In this document: in pieces, positions 46,765 to 54,398 of the stretch
How the letters are laid out: each line of letters opens with the position of its first letter
How positions within the stretch are numbered: the first letter of the stretch is position 1
Assembly (NCBI RefSeq): GCF_004136575.1
Contig: NZ_NOIQ01000001.1
Span: forward strand, 558,001-622,000
Source: Rothia koreensis
GTDB taxonomy: Bacteria > Actinomycetota > Actinomycetes > Actinomycetales > Micrococcaceae
Length of the DNA: 64,000 nt
Direction of reading: 5' to 3'
Program-made: the position numbers and the translations under genes
The notes under the pieces: generated by a model
What the model was told of the DNA's origin: nothing
The model's database searches: none
What the model saw: the letters and a program-made list of their open reading frames with translations, nothing else

Positions 46765-47505
46765 ATGAATCCCCAGCTCAAAGCCACAACCAAAGACGGG
46801 CTGACCGTTCCACCACGGCGTCCGGGCCGCACACGCCTCGGAGTCATGGGCGGCACCTTCGACCCCATTCACCATGGCCACCTGGTGGCCGCTAGCGAGG
46901 TCGCATCCGTGTTCGACCTCGACGAAGTGGTCTTCGTCCCCACCGGCCAACCGTGGCAGAAGGCGGACAAACGGGTATCCGCGGCGGAGCACAGGTACCT
47001 CATGACCGTCGTCGCCACGGCGTCGAATCCGCGATTCACCGTCTCCCGGGTGGACATCGATCGGCCGGGGCCGACGTACACGATCGATACGCTGAGGGAT
47101 CTCCGTCAGCTCAGGCCGAAGGCGGACTTGTTCTTCATCACCGGCGCCGACGCCATGGCGCAGGTCCTGTCCTGGAAGGACGCATCCGAGATGTGGGACC
47201 TGGCCTACTTTGTGGGGGTCACACGTCCCGGCCACGAGCTGGCCGCACCGTACCAGGGTGACGGAGTGGGCCTGCTCGAGGTCCCGGCCATGGCAATCTC
47301 GTCAACGGACGTGCGGCGTCGTTCGGCGGCCGGAAAACCGGTGTGGTACTTGGTTCCGGACGGGGTCGTGCAGTACATCAACAAGTACGACCTGTATGAT
47401 CCGCACGAGGACGACGACGCGGACGACGGACGGAGGAATCCCGACCGTCTGCCCAAGGAACACGAAAACGGGCCGACCCCGGTAGACTCGGGAACAGCAC
47501 GGTAG
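46765..47505 (+). CDS. nadD: Nicotinate-nucleotide adenylyltransferase
   Basis: A 246-residue enzyme making deamido-NAD from nicotinate mononucleotide and ATP. The nucleotidyltransferase motif [15 protein letters not shown] lies near residue 27 and the ISSTDVRRR motif near residue 178. The sequence [10 protein letters not shown] near residue 58 is typical. The acidic tail after residue 210 is not conserved. ATG 46765 was chosen over GTG 46753; neither has a good ribosome-binding site. rsfS follows two genes later, as in many bacteria. Confidence 0.93.
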   Translation: MNPQLKATTKDGLTVPPRRPGRTRLGVMGGTFDPIHHGHLVAASEVASVFDLDEVVFVPTGQPWQKADKRVSAAEHRYLMTVVATASNPRFTVSRVDIDRPGPTYTIDTLRDLRQLRPKADLFFITGADAMAQVLSWKDASEMWDLAYFVGVTRPGHELAAPYQGDGVGLLEVPAMAISSTDVRRRSAAGKPVWYLVPDGVVQYINKYDLYDPHEDDDADDGRRNPDRLPKEHENGPTPVDSGTAR

Positions 47506-47540
47506 AGTGCGCGACGAGCGCATACGTCAAGGAGTTTCAG

Positions 47541-48437
47541 CTGAGTAGCAATATCCCCACCACGACCGATCTGTACGCGGATCCGGACAAGGTGTACGTT
47601 GCGGAGGACGGAACACGGGTTCCGCCGCCGCCGGAGCCCTATGGGCCGAGGCGTCTGGCCCGGTACCGTCGCGACCAGTTGTCCGAACTCCGGGGAGAGC
47701 CGCCGCTCCACGCCCAAGGCACGCCCGTGGTACCCGTCCAGGAGCCGGCACCGGACGTCCTGGAGATCCAGAAACGATTCCAGGCGCTGTCGGACACTCT
47801 GGAAGAACAGGGCGAGTTCATCGAGCTGGGCGAACGGGCGGAATTCGACGCTTTCATCGCCAACGACGCGTCGGCGGTGAAGTTCCAGGAAGAGGATGTC
47901 CTCAACGCCGTTCAGCGGCACATTCTGGGCGAGTCCGGAACCGTTGCGGACACCCCGGCCTTGTCCATCAATCCGGCGCATCTGTCCGGGTTCAGCAGCA
48001 CTGACGTCAAACGGGACTACGACGAACACGTCCTGGGTCCGGTGACCATGGGTGTTCCCGTGGTGCTCGGGCCGGCCAGCACGGAGGCCTCGGACAACGT
48101 GCTTTCCGGTGAGTTGCCGGTCCAGGAGGCTCCGTCGACGTCGTCGTCCACCCAGTCGACGTCCCATGCAACGGCCGGCGAGGCCGCAGCCGTTGCTCCG
48201 GAGCCTTCCCCGACCACCGAGGCGACCCGGCCAGGGTCGGCCCCAGCGAATCAGGATTCAGGGCCGGACCCCGAAACGGCGAACGCGAAGCCGGTGCGTG
48301 CAGTCGATGCGCACGGTTTGGACCTCTCCGGGATGGACCGGAAGGCGCCGAAGTCCGGCGGCCGGATCGCCCTGATCACACTTCTTCTCCTCCTTCTCGT
48401 GGCGGCCATTGTCCTGGGAATCATCTTCCTGCTCTGA
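47541..48437 (+). CDS. Tail-anchored hypothetical protein with probable CTG start
   Basis: A protein of about 298 residues with no recognised domain. It has a Pro-rich N-terminus (PPPPEPYGPRRL), a mixed helical part to about residue 150 and a long Ser/Thr/Pro/Ala-rich disordered region. One membrane helix sits at the very C-terminus (IALITLLLLLLVAAIVLGIIFLL), giving a tail-anchor topology. No ATG, GTG or TTG fits the start well. GTG 47592 lacks a ribosome-binding site, while AAGGAG at 47529-47534 lies six bases before an in-frame CTG at 47541. That reading adds 17 residues beginning LSSNIPTTTDLYADPDK. It lies between nadD and rsfS on the same strand. Confidence 0.65.
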   Translation: MSSNIPTTTDLYADPDKVYVAEDGTRVPPPPEPYGPRRLARYRRDQLSELRGEPPLHAQGTPVVPVQEPAPDVLEIQKRFQALSDTLEEQGEFIELGERAEFDAFIANDASAVKFQEEDVLNAVQRHILGESGTVADTPALSINPAHLSGFSSTDVKRDYDEHVLGPVTMGVPVVLGPASTEASDNVLSGELPVQEAPSTSSSTQSTSHATAGEAAAVAPEPSPTTEATRPGSAPANQDSGPDPETANAKPVRAVDAHGLDLSGMDRKAPKSGGRIALITLLLLLLVAAIVLGIIFLL

Positions 48438-48469
48438 GCCAGCCGCACTATCCGTTCCGAAAGGACACC

Positions 48470-48895
48470 ATGACCGCAACACAAGAATCGGTCGAAGCCA
48501 TCAGGCTCGCGGCCCGGGCCGCGGAATCCAAGCAGGGGACTCAGCTCAACGCCTACGACGTCTCCGAGACCATGGGGCTCATCGACGGCTTCCTGGTCGT
48601 CTCGGCGTCGAATGAGCGCCTGGTCGACGCGATTGTCGACGAAATCGAGACGCAGCTGAGGGAACAGCTGGATCTGAAGCCGTTGCGCCGCGAAGGCAAG
48701 TCGGGCGGCCGGTGGGTCCTCCTCGATTTTGCCGACATCGTGGTGCATGTGCAGCACCAGGAAGAACGAGAGTTCTACGCCCTGGACCGGCTCTGGGCAG
48801 AGGCCCCACGCATCCCGCTCGACGTCGAGGGCGAAGTCGACGAAGTGGACGAACTTCCGGACGCCAGCGAACTGGCGCCCGAACCTAGGTCCTAG
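48470..48895 (+). CDS. rsfS: Ribosomal silencing factor RsfS
   Basis: A 141-residue protein that binds L14 and blocks joining of ribosomal subunits when nutrients fall. The motifs LNAYDVSETMGLIDGFLVVSA near residue 27 and GGRWVLLDFADIVVHV near residue 83 are diagnostic. The acidic C-terminal tail is variable. A GAAAGGACACC ribosome-binding region precedes ATG 48470. The gene order nadD, one small gene, rsfS is conserved in related actinobacteria. Confidence 0.94.
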   Translation: MTATQESVEAIRLAARAAESKQGTQLNAYDVSETMGLIDGFLVVSASNERLVDAIVDEIETQLREQLDLKPLRREGKSGGRWVLLDFADIVVHVQHQEEREFYALDRLWAEAPRIPLDVEGEVDEVDELPDASELAPEPRS

Positions 48896-48937
48896 CAACG
48901 ACGGGCCGCGGGGTGGGGCAGATCACCTTTCCTCGGT

Positions 48938-48967
48938 TTGCACCCCGCCCCGGCGTGCTCGTATAGT
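48938..48967 (+). promoter_or_regulatory. Promoter of the first tRNA-Ala
   Basis: -35 TTGCAC (48938-48943) and -10 TATAGT (48962-48967) are separated by 18 bases. A small hairpin GTTGCC...GGCAAC lies between the promoter and the mature tRNA, within the 5' leader. Confidence 0.65.
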
Positions 48968-49020
48968 AAAGGAGTTGCCTCGAGGGGCAACGGAAAAAGC
49001 ATTGATCTCAATGCTGATAT

Positions 49021-49093
49021 GGGGCTGTGGCGCAGCTGGTAGCGCATCTGCATGGCATGCAGAGGGTCAGGGGTTCGAGTCCCCTCAGCTCCA
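49021..49093 (+). tRNA. tRNA-Ala (anticodon GGC), copy 1
   Basis: Cloverleaf with acceptor GGGGCTG/CAGCTCC, anticodon stem TCTGC/GCAGA with loop ATGGCAT, and T arm AGGGGTTCGAGTCCCCT. The discriminator is A and CCA is not encoded. The sequence is identical to the copy at 49569. Confidence 0.97.
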
Positions 49094-49105
49094 CTCATGA
49101 CAAGG

Positions 49106-49152
49106 TCCGGATCCTTGGCCATTTCGATGATGGCCGGGGGTCCGGATTTTTT
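49106..49152 (+). terminator. Terminator of the first tRNA-Ala
   Basis: A 17-bp stem (49106-49122 with 49130-49146, several G-T pairs) with a seven-base loop is followed by six Ts. Confidence 0.88.
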
Positions 49153-49218
49153 GTCGGTTCGGCATCGATCGGGCACCGTGGCCTAGAATTCGAACCATCG
49201 TGAGTAAGGAGAGTTTCG

Positions 49219-49503
49219 ATGACCGTCGTCAAGATCAATAGGCTGTCCGTTCCCTCAGGTGCCAACGAGGAACTGGAACGCCGATTCGCCGCGCGCAAGC
49301 ATTCGGTCGATTCCGCCCCGGGGTTCGAAGGATTCGAGTTGTTGCGACCTGCCGGGGAACAGACCGAATATTTCGTGCTGACGCGGTGGGCCGACGAAGA
49401 AAGCTTCCGTGCTTGGGCCGCACAGCGGCAGCCGCGCGACCCTCAGTCGACGGTGTCCACGTCCGAGGGAATGCTCGAATTCGAGGTTGTCGACCTGGGA
49501 TGA
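49219..49503 (+). CDS. MhuD/HmoA-like haem-degrading monooxygenase homologue (ABM fold), haem-ligand His absent
   Basis: A 94-residue ferredoxin-like (ABM) protein. The N-terminus VVKINRLSVPSGANEELERRF, the segment SAPGFEGFELLRP and LLEFEVV-like ending align closely with mycobacterial MhuD, which cleaves haem to mycobilin. Asn (VKIN) and Trp (FRAWAAQ) of the MhuD active site are present. The helix that should carry the haem-ligand His75 reads RQPRDPQ and has no His. A haem role is therefore doubtful. TAGAAT at 49184 and a GTAAGGAGAG ribosome-binding site precede ATG 49219. It stands alone between two identical tRNA-Ala genes. Confidence 0.8.
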   Translation: MTVVKINRLSVPSGANEELERRFAARKHSVDSAPGFEGFELLRPAGEQTEYFVLTRWADEESFRAWAAQRQPRDPQSTVSTSEGMLEFEVVDLG

Positions 49504-49554
49504 CAGCCGCACGCCGCCGTCGGATTCGGCGTCCGGCGGCGGGGTCTGCTAAGC

Positions 49555-49560
49555 TATAAC
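49555..49560 (+). promoter_or_regulatory. -10 element (TATAAC) of the second tRNA-Ala
   Basis: TATAAC lies eight bases before the mature tRNA 5' end. No convincing -35 is seen. Read-through from the MhuD-like gene is also possible. Confidence 0.4.
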
Positions 49561-49568
49561 AGTTCTTT

Positions 49569-49641
49569 GGGGCTGTGGCGCAGCTGGTAGCGCATCTGCA
49601 TGGCATGCAGAGGGTCAGGGGTTCGAGTCCCCTCAGCTCCA
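49569..49641 (+). tRNA. tRNA-Ala (anticodon GGC), copy 2
   Basis: All 73 bases are identical to the copy at 49021, with the same anticodon loop ATGGCAT. The identity ends at the gene borders; the flanks and terminators differ. Confidence 0.97.
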
Positions 49642-49650
49642 CTCCATACG

Positions 49651-49686
49651 AAAAATTGCCTCGCCACACGGCGGGGCAATTTTTTT
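49651..49686 (+). terminator. Terminator of the second tRNA-Ala
   Basis: AAAAATTGCCTCGCC, a four-base loop and GGCGGGGCAATTTTTTT form an intrinsic terminator with a T tract. The A run on the other strand lets it also serve the convergent hydrolase gene. Confidence 0.9.
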
Positions 49687-49709
49687 GTGTTCGCCATCCT
49701 TCCGGCCCA

Positions 49710-50702
49710 TCAGGCCGCAGACACGACACGCTTCAACCACTGCCTCCGGGCGACAACGGCGTCCTTCGACAGTGTTGCTTCAGGGGCCACCGAGTCGAAA
49801 CCGTGGAATCCACCGGGCCACACGTGCAGTTCGCACGGCCCGCCGGCCTGCCATATGCGCGACGCGAATCGCACGTTCTCGTCACGGAAAGTCTCTGCCG
49901 AACCGACCTCGATGAAAGTCGGTGGTAACCCGGAAAGATCGACCGCTCGGGCGGGAGCCGCATAGGGGGAAACATCATCGCGGCCTCGCGAGCTCCCCAG
50001 CAATGCGGTCCATCCCGTCAGATTATCGGCCCGATCCCAGACTCCTTGCCCCTCCATCTGCACCGCAGAGAGCGAGTCATTGCGATCGTCAAGCATCGGA
50101 CACAAGAGCAACTGTCCGATGACCTCGGGGCCTCCGCGATCTCTCGCGAGGAGAGTCGTGGCCGCGGCCAGTCCACCTCCGGCACTCTTTCCCCCAACGA
50201 TCAGACGATGCGGGTCGATGCCGAGTTCGGAACCATGGGCGTACACCCACGTCAACCCTGAGAAACAATCCTCCACGGGGCCAGGGTGCGGGGTTTCGGG
50301 CGCAAGGCGGTATTCCACGGACACTACTGCGGCGCCCACGGTGGACGCGAGGCGCACCATATCGGCCAGGCCCTTGCGTGCGTCCCCGGAGATCATGCCA
50401 CCACCGTGCATGTAATAGAGCGCCGGCCGGGGCTCTTCCGCGCGTACAGGCCGGCAGACCACCAGCGATACGCCAGGGGCGCCGACGGGGCCCGGGATGA
50501 CGAGATCGACGACGTCGTAGGTTCCGCCCAGGGTCAGGTCTTCGATATCTGAGTCGCGTACCGCCGCCCTGACTTCCGCGATGTTCTCCAGTGTCCTGTA
50601 GGTGGGGATATGAGGCCTCGCGATGTCGAGGGCTCGGGCCAGTTCCGGGTCGAACGGCGGGGGAGGACCCACTGCTTCTCCTGTCGAGGGTGATTCGCGC
50701 AC
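49710..50702 (-). CDS. Alpha/beta hydrolase, hormone-sensitive lipase (HSL) family esterase
   Basis: A 330-residue esterase. The oxyanion-hole motif YMHGGGMI lies near residue 99. The catalytic Ser is in GGKSAGGGLA near residue 172, where most family members have GDSAGG. The Asp is in VGSAETFRDE near residue 275 and the His in PGGFHGFDS near residue 302. No signal peptide is present, so it is cytosolic; the substrate is unknown. The start is GTG 50702 with GGGAAAGGA upstream. It is divergent from the metal transporter operon. Confidence 0.9.
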   Translation of the reverse strand: MRESPSTGEAVGPPPPFDPELARALDIARPHIPTYRTLENIAEVRAAVRDSDIEDLTLGGTYDVVDLVIPGPVGAPGVSLVVCRPVRAEEPRPALYYMHGGGMISGDARKGLADMVRLASTVGAAVVSVEYRLAPETPHPGPVEDCFSGLTWVYAHGSELGIDPHRLIVGGKSAGGGLAAATTLLARDRGGPEVIGQLLLCPMLDDRNDSLSAVQMEGQGVWDRADNLTGWTALLGSSRGRDDVSPYAAPARAVDLSGLPPTFIEVGSAETFRDENVRFASRIWQAGGPCELHVWPGGFHGFDSVAPEATLSKDAVVARRQWLKRVVSAA

Positions 50703-50866
50703 TGTGCATCCTTTCCCGGCGCCCGACTGCGGGCCGACCGTTCATGGCTACATTACCGTCCGGAACCCAACCTTCTCCTCCGCTACTTCGGGCGCGACGC
50801 CCGGTCCTGGAGTCGAAGGCGCGGGAGATGAGAATGAGGCCAACACATAGATTCGGGATACAAAAC

Positions 50867-50899
50867 TAGAAACTACGGCGCACCGAACATATGATGTAC
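50867..50899 (+). promoter_or_regulatory. Promoter and candidate MntR operator of the Mn-type transporter operon
   Basis: -35 TAGAAA (50867-50872), a 17-base spacer and -10 TATGAT (50890-50895) form a plausible promoter. The -10 lies within an imperfect palindrome GAACATatgATGTAC (50885-50899). Such a site is well placed for repression by the MntR-type regulator encoded at 53647. Confidence 0.45.
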
Positions 50900-50902
50900 G
50901 CA

Positions 50903-50970
50903 GGCGGGTGGGCCCCGGGGTGCACCTTGATGACGATCCAGCTTCCGTTCCTGGGACCGGCCCACCCGCC
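50903..50970 (+). ncRNA. Candidate structured leader RNA of the metal transporter mRNA
   Basis: GGCGGGTGGGCC (50903-50914) pairs perfectly with GGCCCACCCGCC (50959-50970), a 12-bp helix at the predicted 5' end of the transcript. It encloses 44 bases that can form GGTGCACC and CCAG/CTGG helices, giving a possible three-way junction. I know of no described family with this sequence. The ribosome-binding site and ATG of the substrate-binding protein follow about 30 bases later. Confidence 0.35.
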
Positions 50971-51003
50971 GTCCACCGCACCAACAAGAGGCAAAGGACC
51001 ACC

Positions 51004-51987
51004 ATGCCCGTATTCCACTCTTCCCGGTCGCGCGAGGATGCTGCTGTCGACCGCATTCGCGCGCCACGTAAAAAACTCGCCCGCATCATGTCCCTGTTGG
51101 CGATTCCACTGCTTGGAACGTCATGCGCGTACGCAGGCAACGGCGCCTCGGACGCCAAGGAGAAACCGACGGTGCTGACCACGTTCACCGTTCTGGCCGA
51201 TATGGCGCAGAGTGTCGCCGGCGACCACGTCACGGTCGAATCGATCACCAAACCGGGCGCGGAGATCCACGAATACGAACCGACTCCCGAGGACATCAAG
51301 AAAGCCTCAACGGCGGATCTGATCCTCGAGAACGGGATGAATCTCGAAGCCTGGTTCGAGAAATTTACCCAGGATTCGAAGGCGCCCAAGGTGACGGTAT
51401 CCGACGGAGTGCAACCCATCGACATCGCGGAAGGTGAGGGCCGCGGTGCACCGAACCCGCACGCGTGGATGAGTCCGGTGGCCGGACAGACTTACGTCGA
51501 CAACATCGAAAAGGCGCTGGCCGAACTGGCCCCCGAGCACAAGGACGACTTCCGAAAGAACGCGGAGGACTACAAGAAGAGACTGCAGGGAATTCACGGT
51601 CAGCTCACGGATCGTTTGCACCAGGTCCCCGAGGAGCAGCGCACCTTGGTGACGTGTGAAGGCGCCTTCTCCTATCTCGCCCAGGACGCAGGCCTCAAGG
51701 AAAAGTACCTGTGGGGTGTCAATTCCGATGCCGAGCCTTCGGCGCAACGCGTGTCAGCGATTTCCGATGATGTGAAGGCAAGCCGGACTCCCGCAGTGTT
51801 CTGCGAGTCCACGGTGTCCGACAAGACGATGCAACAAGTGGTCCGTTCCTCCGGCGCCGATTACGGAGGAACCTTGTACGTGGATTCCCTCTCGGAGTCC
51901 GGCGGTCCCGTGCCCACCTATGTGGATCTGTTGAAGTACGACACCGAAACCATTGCCAAAGCCTTGACCGGTGATGCAGCGCAATGA
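51004..51987 (+). CDS. Metal ABC transporter substrate-binding lipoprotein (manganese/iron type)
   Basis: A 327-residue cluster A-I binding protein. The hydrophobic segment MSLLAIPLLGTSC ends in a lipobox with Cys near residue 40, preceded by basic residues (RKKLAR), so it is lipid-anchored outside the membrane. Likely metal ligands are His in EIHEYEPTPED (near 87), His in NPHAWMSP (near 153), Glu in TCEGAFSYL (near 219) and Asp in LYVDSLSE (near 293). This His2-Glu-Asp set and the lack of a His-rich loop point to Mn2+ or Fe2+ rather than Zn2+. ATG 51004 has AAAGGACC upstream. Its stop overlaps the ATPase start (ATGA). Confidence 0.9.
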   Translation: MPVFHSSRSREDAAVDRIRAPRKKLARIMSLLAIPLLGTSCAYAGNGASDAKEKPTVLTTFTVLADMAQSVAGDHVTVESITKPGAEIHEYEPTPEDIKKASTADLILENGMNLEAWFEKFTQDSKAPKVTVSDGVQPIDIAEGEGRGAPNPHAWMSPVAGQTYVDNIEKALAELAPEHKDDFRKNAEDYKKRLQGIHGQLTDRLHQVPEEQRTLVTCEGAFSYLAQDAGLKEKYLWGVNSDAEPSAQRVSAISDDVKASRTPAVFCESTVSDKTMQQVVRSSGADYGGTLYVDSLSESGGPVPTYVDLLKYDTETIAKALTGDAAQ

Positions 51988-52757
51988 GAGTTCGGGCTCA
52001 GCAGGATTCACTGACACGGAACAACCGACAAGACAGCCACGAAGCGGCGCTGCTGATCGAGGGCCTCAGTGTGGACTACGGAAACCTTCGCGCTCTGAGC
52101 GACGTGAACCTGAGGCTCGATGCCGGCACGGTATGCGCGGTTCTCGGGATGAACGGCTCGGGCAAGTCCACCCTGTTCAAAGCCATCTCGGGGGTGATCA
52201 GGCCTTCCGCCGGAACTGTGAGGATTGGGGGACAGAGCACGAGGCAGGCCCAGCGAGCCGGAATCCTCGGGTACATGCCGCAGGCGGAGTCGGTGGACTG
52301 GGACTTTCCGGTGTCCGTGCGCGACGTCGTCCTCATGGGGCGATACGGAGCGATGGGCCCCAGCCGAAGGCCGCGCCGGGAGGACAAGGACCTCACGGAA
52401 CGTGCGATTCGGATCGTGGGCCTGACCGATCTGGCGGACCGGCAGATCGGAGAATTGTCCGGTGGCCAGAAGAAACGCGCGTTCTTGGCGCGGGCGCTTG
52501 CCCAGCAGGCAAAGGTGCTGCTGCTCGACGAACCCTTCGCGGGCGTGGATACGGTCTCGGCCACCACGATGATTCGCGTCCTGCGTGACCTCGCCTCGGA
52601 GGGTGTCGCGGTGCTCATCACCGTGCACGACATCGAAAACATCGACCGCCTCGCCGACAGCGCCGTCCTGCTGCGCGGTCGGGTGGTCTACCAGGGGACT
52701 CCCACGAGCGTTGTGGAACCGGAGAACCTTGCCCTGGCGTTCGGAGGCGGACAATGA
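51984..52757 (+). CDS. Metal ABC transporter ATP-binding protein
   Basis: A 257-residue ABC ATPase that powers the transporter. Walker A GMNGSGKST lies near residue 57, the Q-loop in MPQAESVDWDFP, the signature LSGGQKKRAFLARAL near residue 160 and Walker B LLLDEPFAGVD near residue 182. TVHD provides the switch His. The segment SVDWDFPVSVRDVVLMGRYG is typical of the Mn/Zn importer group. The start overlaps the upstream stop by four bases and the end overlaps the permease start by four bases. Confidence 0.95.
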   Translation: MRVRAQQDSLTRNNRQDSHEAALLIEGLSVDYGNLRALSDVNLRLDAGTVCAVLGMNGSGKSTLFKAISGVIRPSAGTVRIGGQSTRQAQRAGILGYMPQAESVDWDFPVSVRDVVLMGRYGAMGPSRRPRREDKDLTERAIRIVGLTDLADRQIGELSGGQKKRAFLARALAQQAKVLLLDEPFAGVDTVSATTMIRVLRDLASEGVAVLITVHDIENIDRLADSAVLLRGRVVYQGTPTSVVEPENLALAFGGGQ

Positions 52758-53650
52758 ACCTGCTGGAACTGATCACGCAACCCTTCGAATACGGCTTCAT
52801 GGTGCGGGCGATCGTGGCGACCCTTTTGGCGGCCGTCCTCTGTGCCGTCCTGTCCTGCTGGCTCGTGCTGACGGGCTGGTCGCTGTTGGGAGATGCTGTC
52901 TCGCATGCGGTGCTCCCGGGCGTCGTGCTGGCTTACGCGCTGGGCTGGCCCTTCGCGGTCGGTGCATCGATCTTCGGTGTGCTCGCCGTCGCCATGATCG
53001 GTGGAGTCAGGGCAACCAGTCGGGTCAAGGAGGACGCCGCCATCGGGATCGTGTTCACGACCTTGTTCGCCCTGGGACTCGTCCTGGTCTCGGTCACTCC
53101 GTCCCAGGTGGATCTGAACCACATCATCTTCGGAAATCTTCTGGGCGTTTCCCCTGAGGACCTGGTCCAAGTGGTCGGCCTGGTAGCTGTGTGTCTGGCG
53201 GTGCTGTTGTTCAAACGCAAGGACCTGACGCTGTTCGCCTTCGACCCGGGCCATGCGCGGACCATCGGGCTGAGCCCAAGACTTCTTGGCTCGATCCTCT
53301 TGGGCGTTCTCGCGCTGACCTGCGTCGTCGCCCTCCAGGCCGTCGGAGTGGTGCTGGTGGTCGCGATGCTCGTGGTCCCCGGGGCCACCGCGCGGCTGTT
53401 GAGCCAGAGCATGTCCCGGATGCTGTGGATCGCGCCGTCGGTGTCTGTGATCGGGTCGCTGGTCGGTCTCTACCTGAGCTACTACCTGGACATTTCCTCG
53501 GGCGGCTCCGTGGTGCTGTGCCAGGGCTCGATCTTCGCGCTGGTGTATCTCGTCGCCCCGCGCGAGGGCCTGGTATGGCGAATGATTGCACGTCGAGGTC
53601 CCAGGCAGCAGCCGCTCGAAGCGGACGCCCCGGAGAAGACCGCTGTCTAG
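52754..53650 (+). CDS. Metal ABC transporter permease (ABC-3 family)
   Basis: A 298-residue membrane permease with eight to nine predicted helices. AVLSCWLVLTGWSLLGDAVSHAVLPGVVLAY near residues 31-61 and AVGVVLVVAMLVVPGATARLL near residue 200 are ABC-3 family hallmarks. It forms the channel for the metal delivered by the binding protein. The C-terminus is a short basic cytoplasmic tail. The stop TAG shares the palindrome CTAG with the stop codon of the convergent regulator gene. Confidence 0.95.
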   Translation: MNLLELITQPFEYGFMVRAIVATLLAAVLCAVLSCWLVLTGWSLLGDAVSHAVLPGVVLAYALGWPFAVGASIFGVLAVAMIGGVRATSRVKEDAAIGIVFTTLFALGLVLVSVTPSQVDLNHIIFGNLLGVSPEDLVQVVGLVAVCLAVLLFKRKDLTLFAFDPGHARTIGLSPRLLGSILLGVLALTCVVALQAVGVVLVVAMLVVPGATARLLSQSMSRMLWIAPSVSVIGSLVGLYLSYYLDISSGGSVVLCQGSIFALVYLVAPREGLVWRMIARRGPRQQPLEADAPEKTAV

Positions 53651-54321
53651 GCCGATTCCGCGACGAAGACGGAGTCGGTGGCCTCGCGCCCGAGGGTGAG
53701 GCAGGCCCCGTCGTCGACCGAGATGTCCACCGTGCCCGAGTAGGGCGCACCCTCCGACGTGCTGATCTGTGTCCCGACCGCCAAGCCCTGGGCGGAAAAA
53801 TACTGGAGCAGGCGAGGGTCGGCGTCGGAGATCCGGACGACGCGGACCGTGGCCCCCGGGCGGACGTCCGTCAGACGCGTGGCGTCGGGGGAGTCCACGA
53901 TCCCGTCGGCCGATGGAATGGGATCTCCGTGCGGATCGCGGTCGGGATGTCCCAGGAGCTCCGCTATGCGCTCGACCATGAAGTCCGAGACGGAATGCTC
54001 CAGGACCTCGGCTTCGTCGTGCACCTGGTCCCACGTGTACCCCAGGGTCTCCACGAGGAAAGTCTCCAAGAGTCGGTGCCGCCGGACCATGGCCACGGCG
54101 TGGGCGCGGCCTTCGTCCGTCAGGGCCACGGCGCCATAGGGCGCATGCTTGAGCAGGCCCTGTGTGGTCAGCTTGCGCACGGCATCTGACACGGAAGACA
54201 GCCTGAGCCCCGTGGCCGCGGAGATGGCCGACGCGGTGACCGGCGCCTCCGACCACTCATTGAGCGACCAGATGGTCTTGAGATAGTTCTGCGTGCTTTC
54301 GGTCAATGAGGAGACGGACAT
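53647..54321 (-). CDS. DtxR/MntR-family metal-dependent transcriptional regulator
   Basis: A 224-residue repressor. Residues 5-65 form the winged helix (TESTQNYLKTIWSL, SSVSDAVRKLTTQGLL). A dimerisation/metal domain follows, then a C-terminal SH3-like (FeoA-type) domain from about residue 150. In the metal site the segment HDEAEVLEHSVSD has Glu where DtxR/IdeR have the iron-site Cys102. This is the substitution seen in Mn-responsive MntR-type members. The position, tail to tail with a Mn-type ABC transporter, fits a Mn2+-dependent repressor of that operon. ATG 54321 is preceded by TACGAT and seven bases (leaderless); an ATG at 54330 is less likely. Confidence 0.88.
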   Translation of the reverse strand: MSVSSLTESTQNYLKTIWSLNEWSEAPVTASAISAATGLRLSSVSDAVRKLTTQGLLKHAPYGAVALTDEGRAHAVAMVRRHRLLETFLVETLGYTWDQVHDEAEVLEHSVSDFMVERIAELLGHPDRDPHGDPIPSADGIVDSPDATRLTDVRPGATVRVVRISDADPRLLQYFSAQGLAVGTQISTSEGAPYSGTVDISVDDGACLTLGREATDSVFVAESA

Positions 54322-54398
54322 GAGCACCATCGTACGGAATCGGCGATCTCGCCTCGACCCCGCGGGTACGAGAGTACTCCGTCACACCATCCCCTGGA

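Noticed and set aside
49021-49641. The tRNA-Ala pair as an integration (att) site of a mobile element
   Set aside because: No integrase, no repeated 3' tRNA fragment beyond the two complete genes and no composition change between them.
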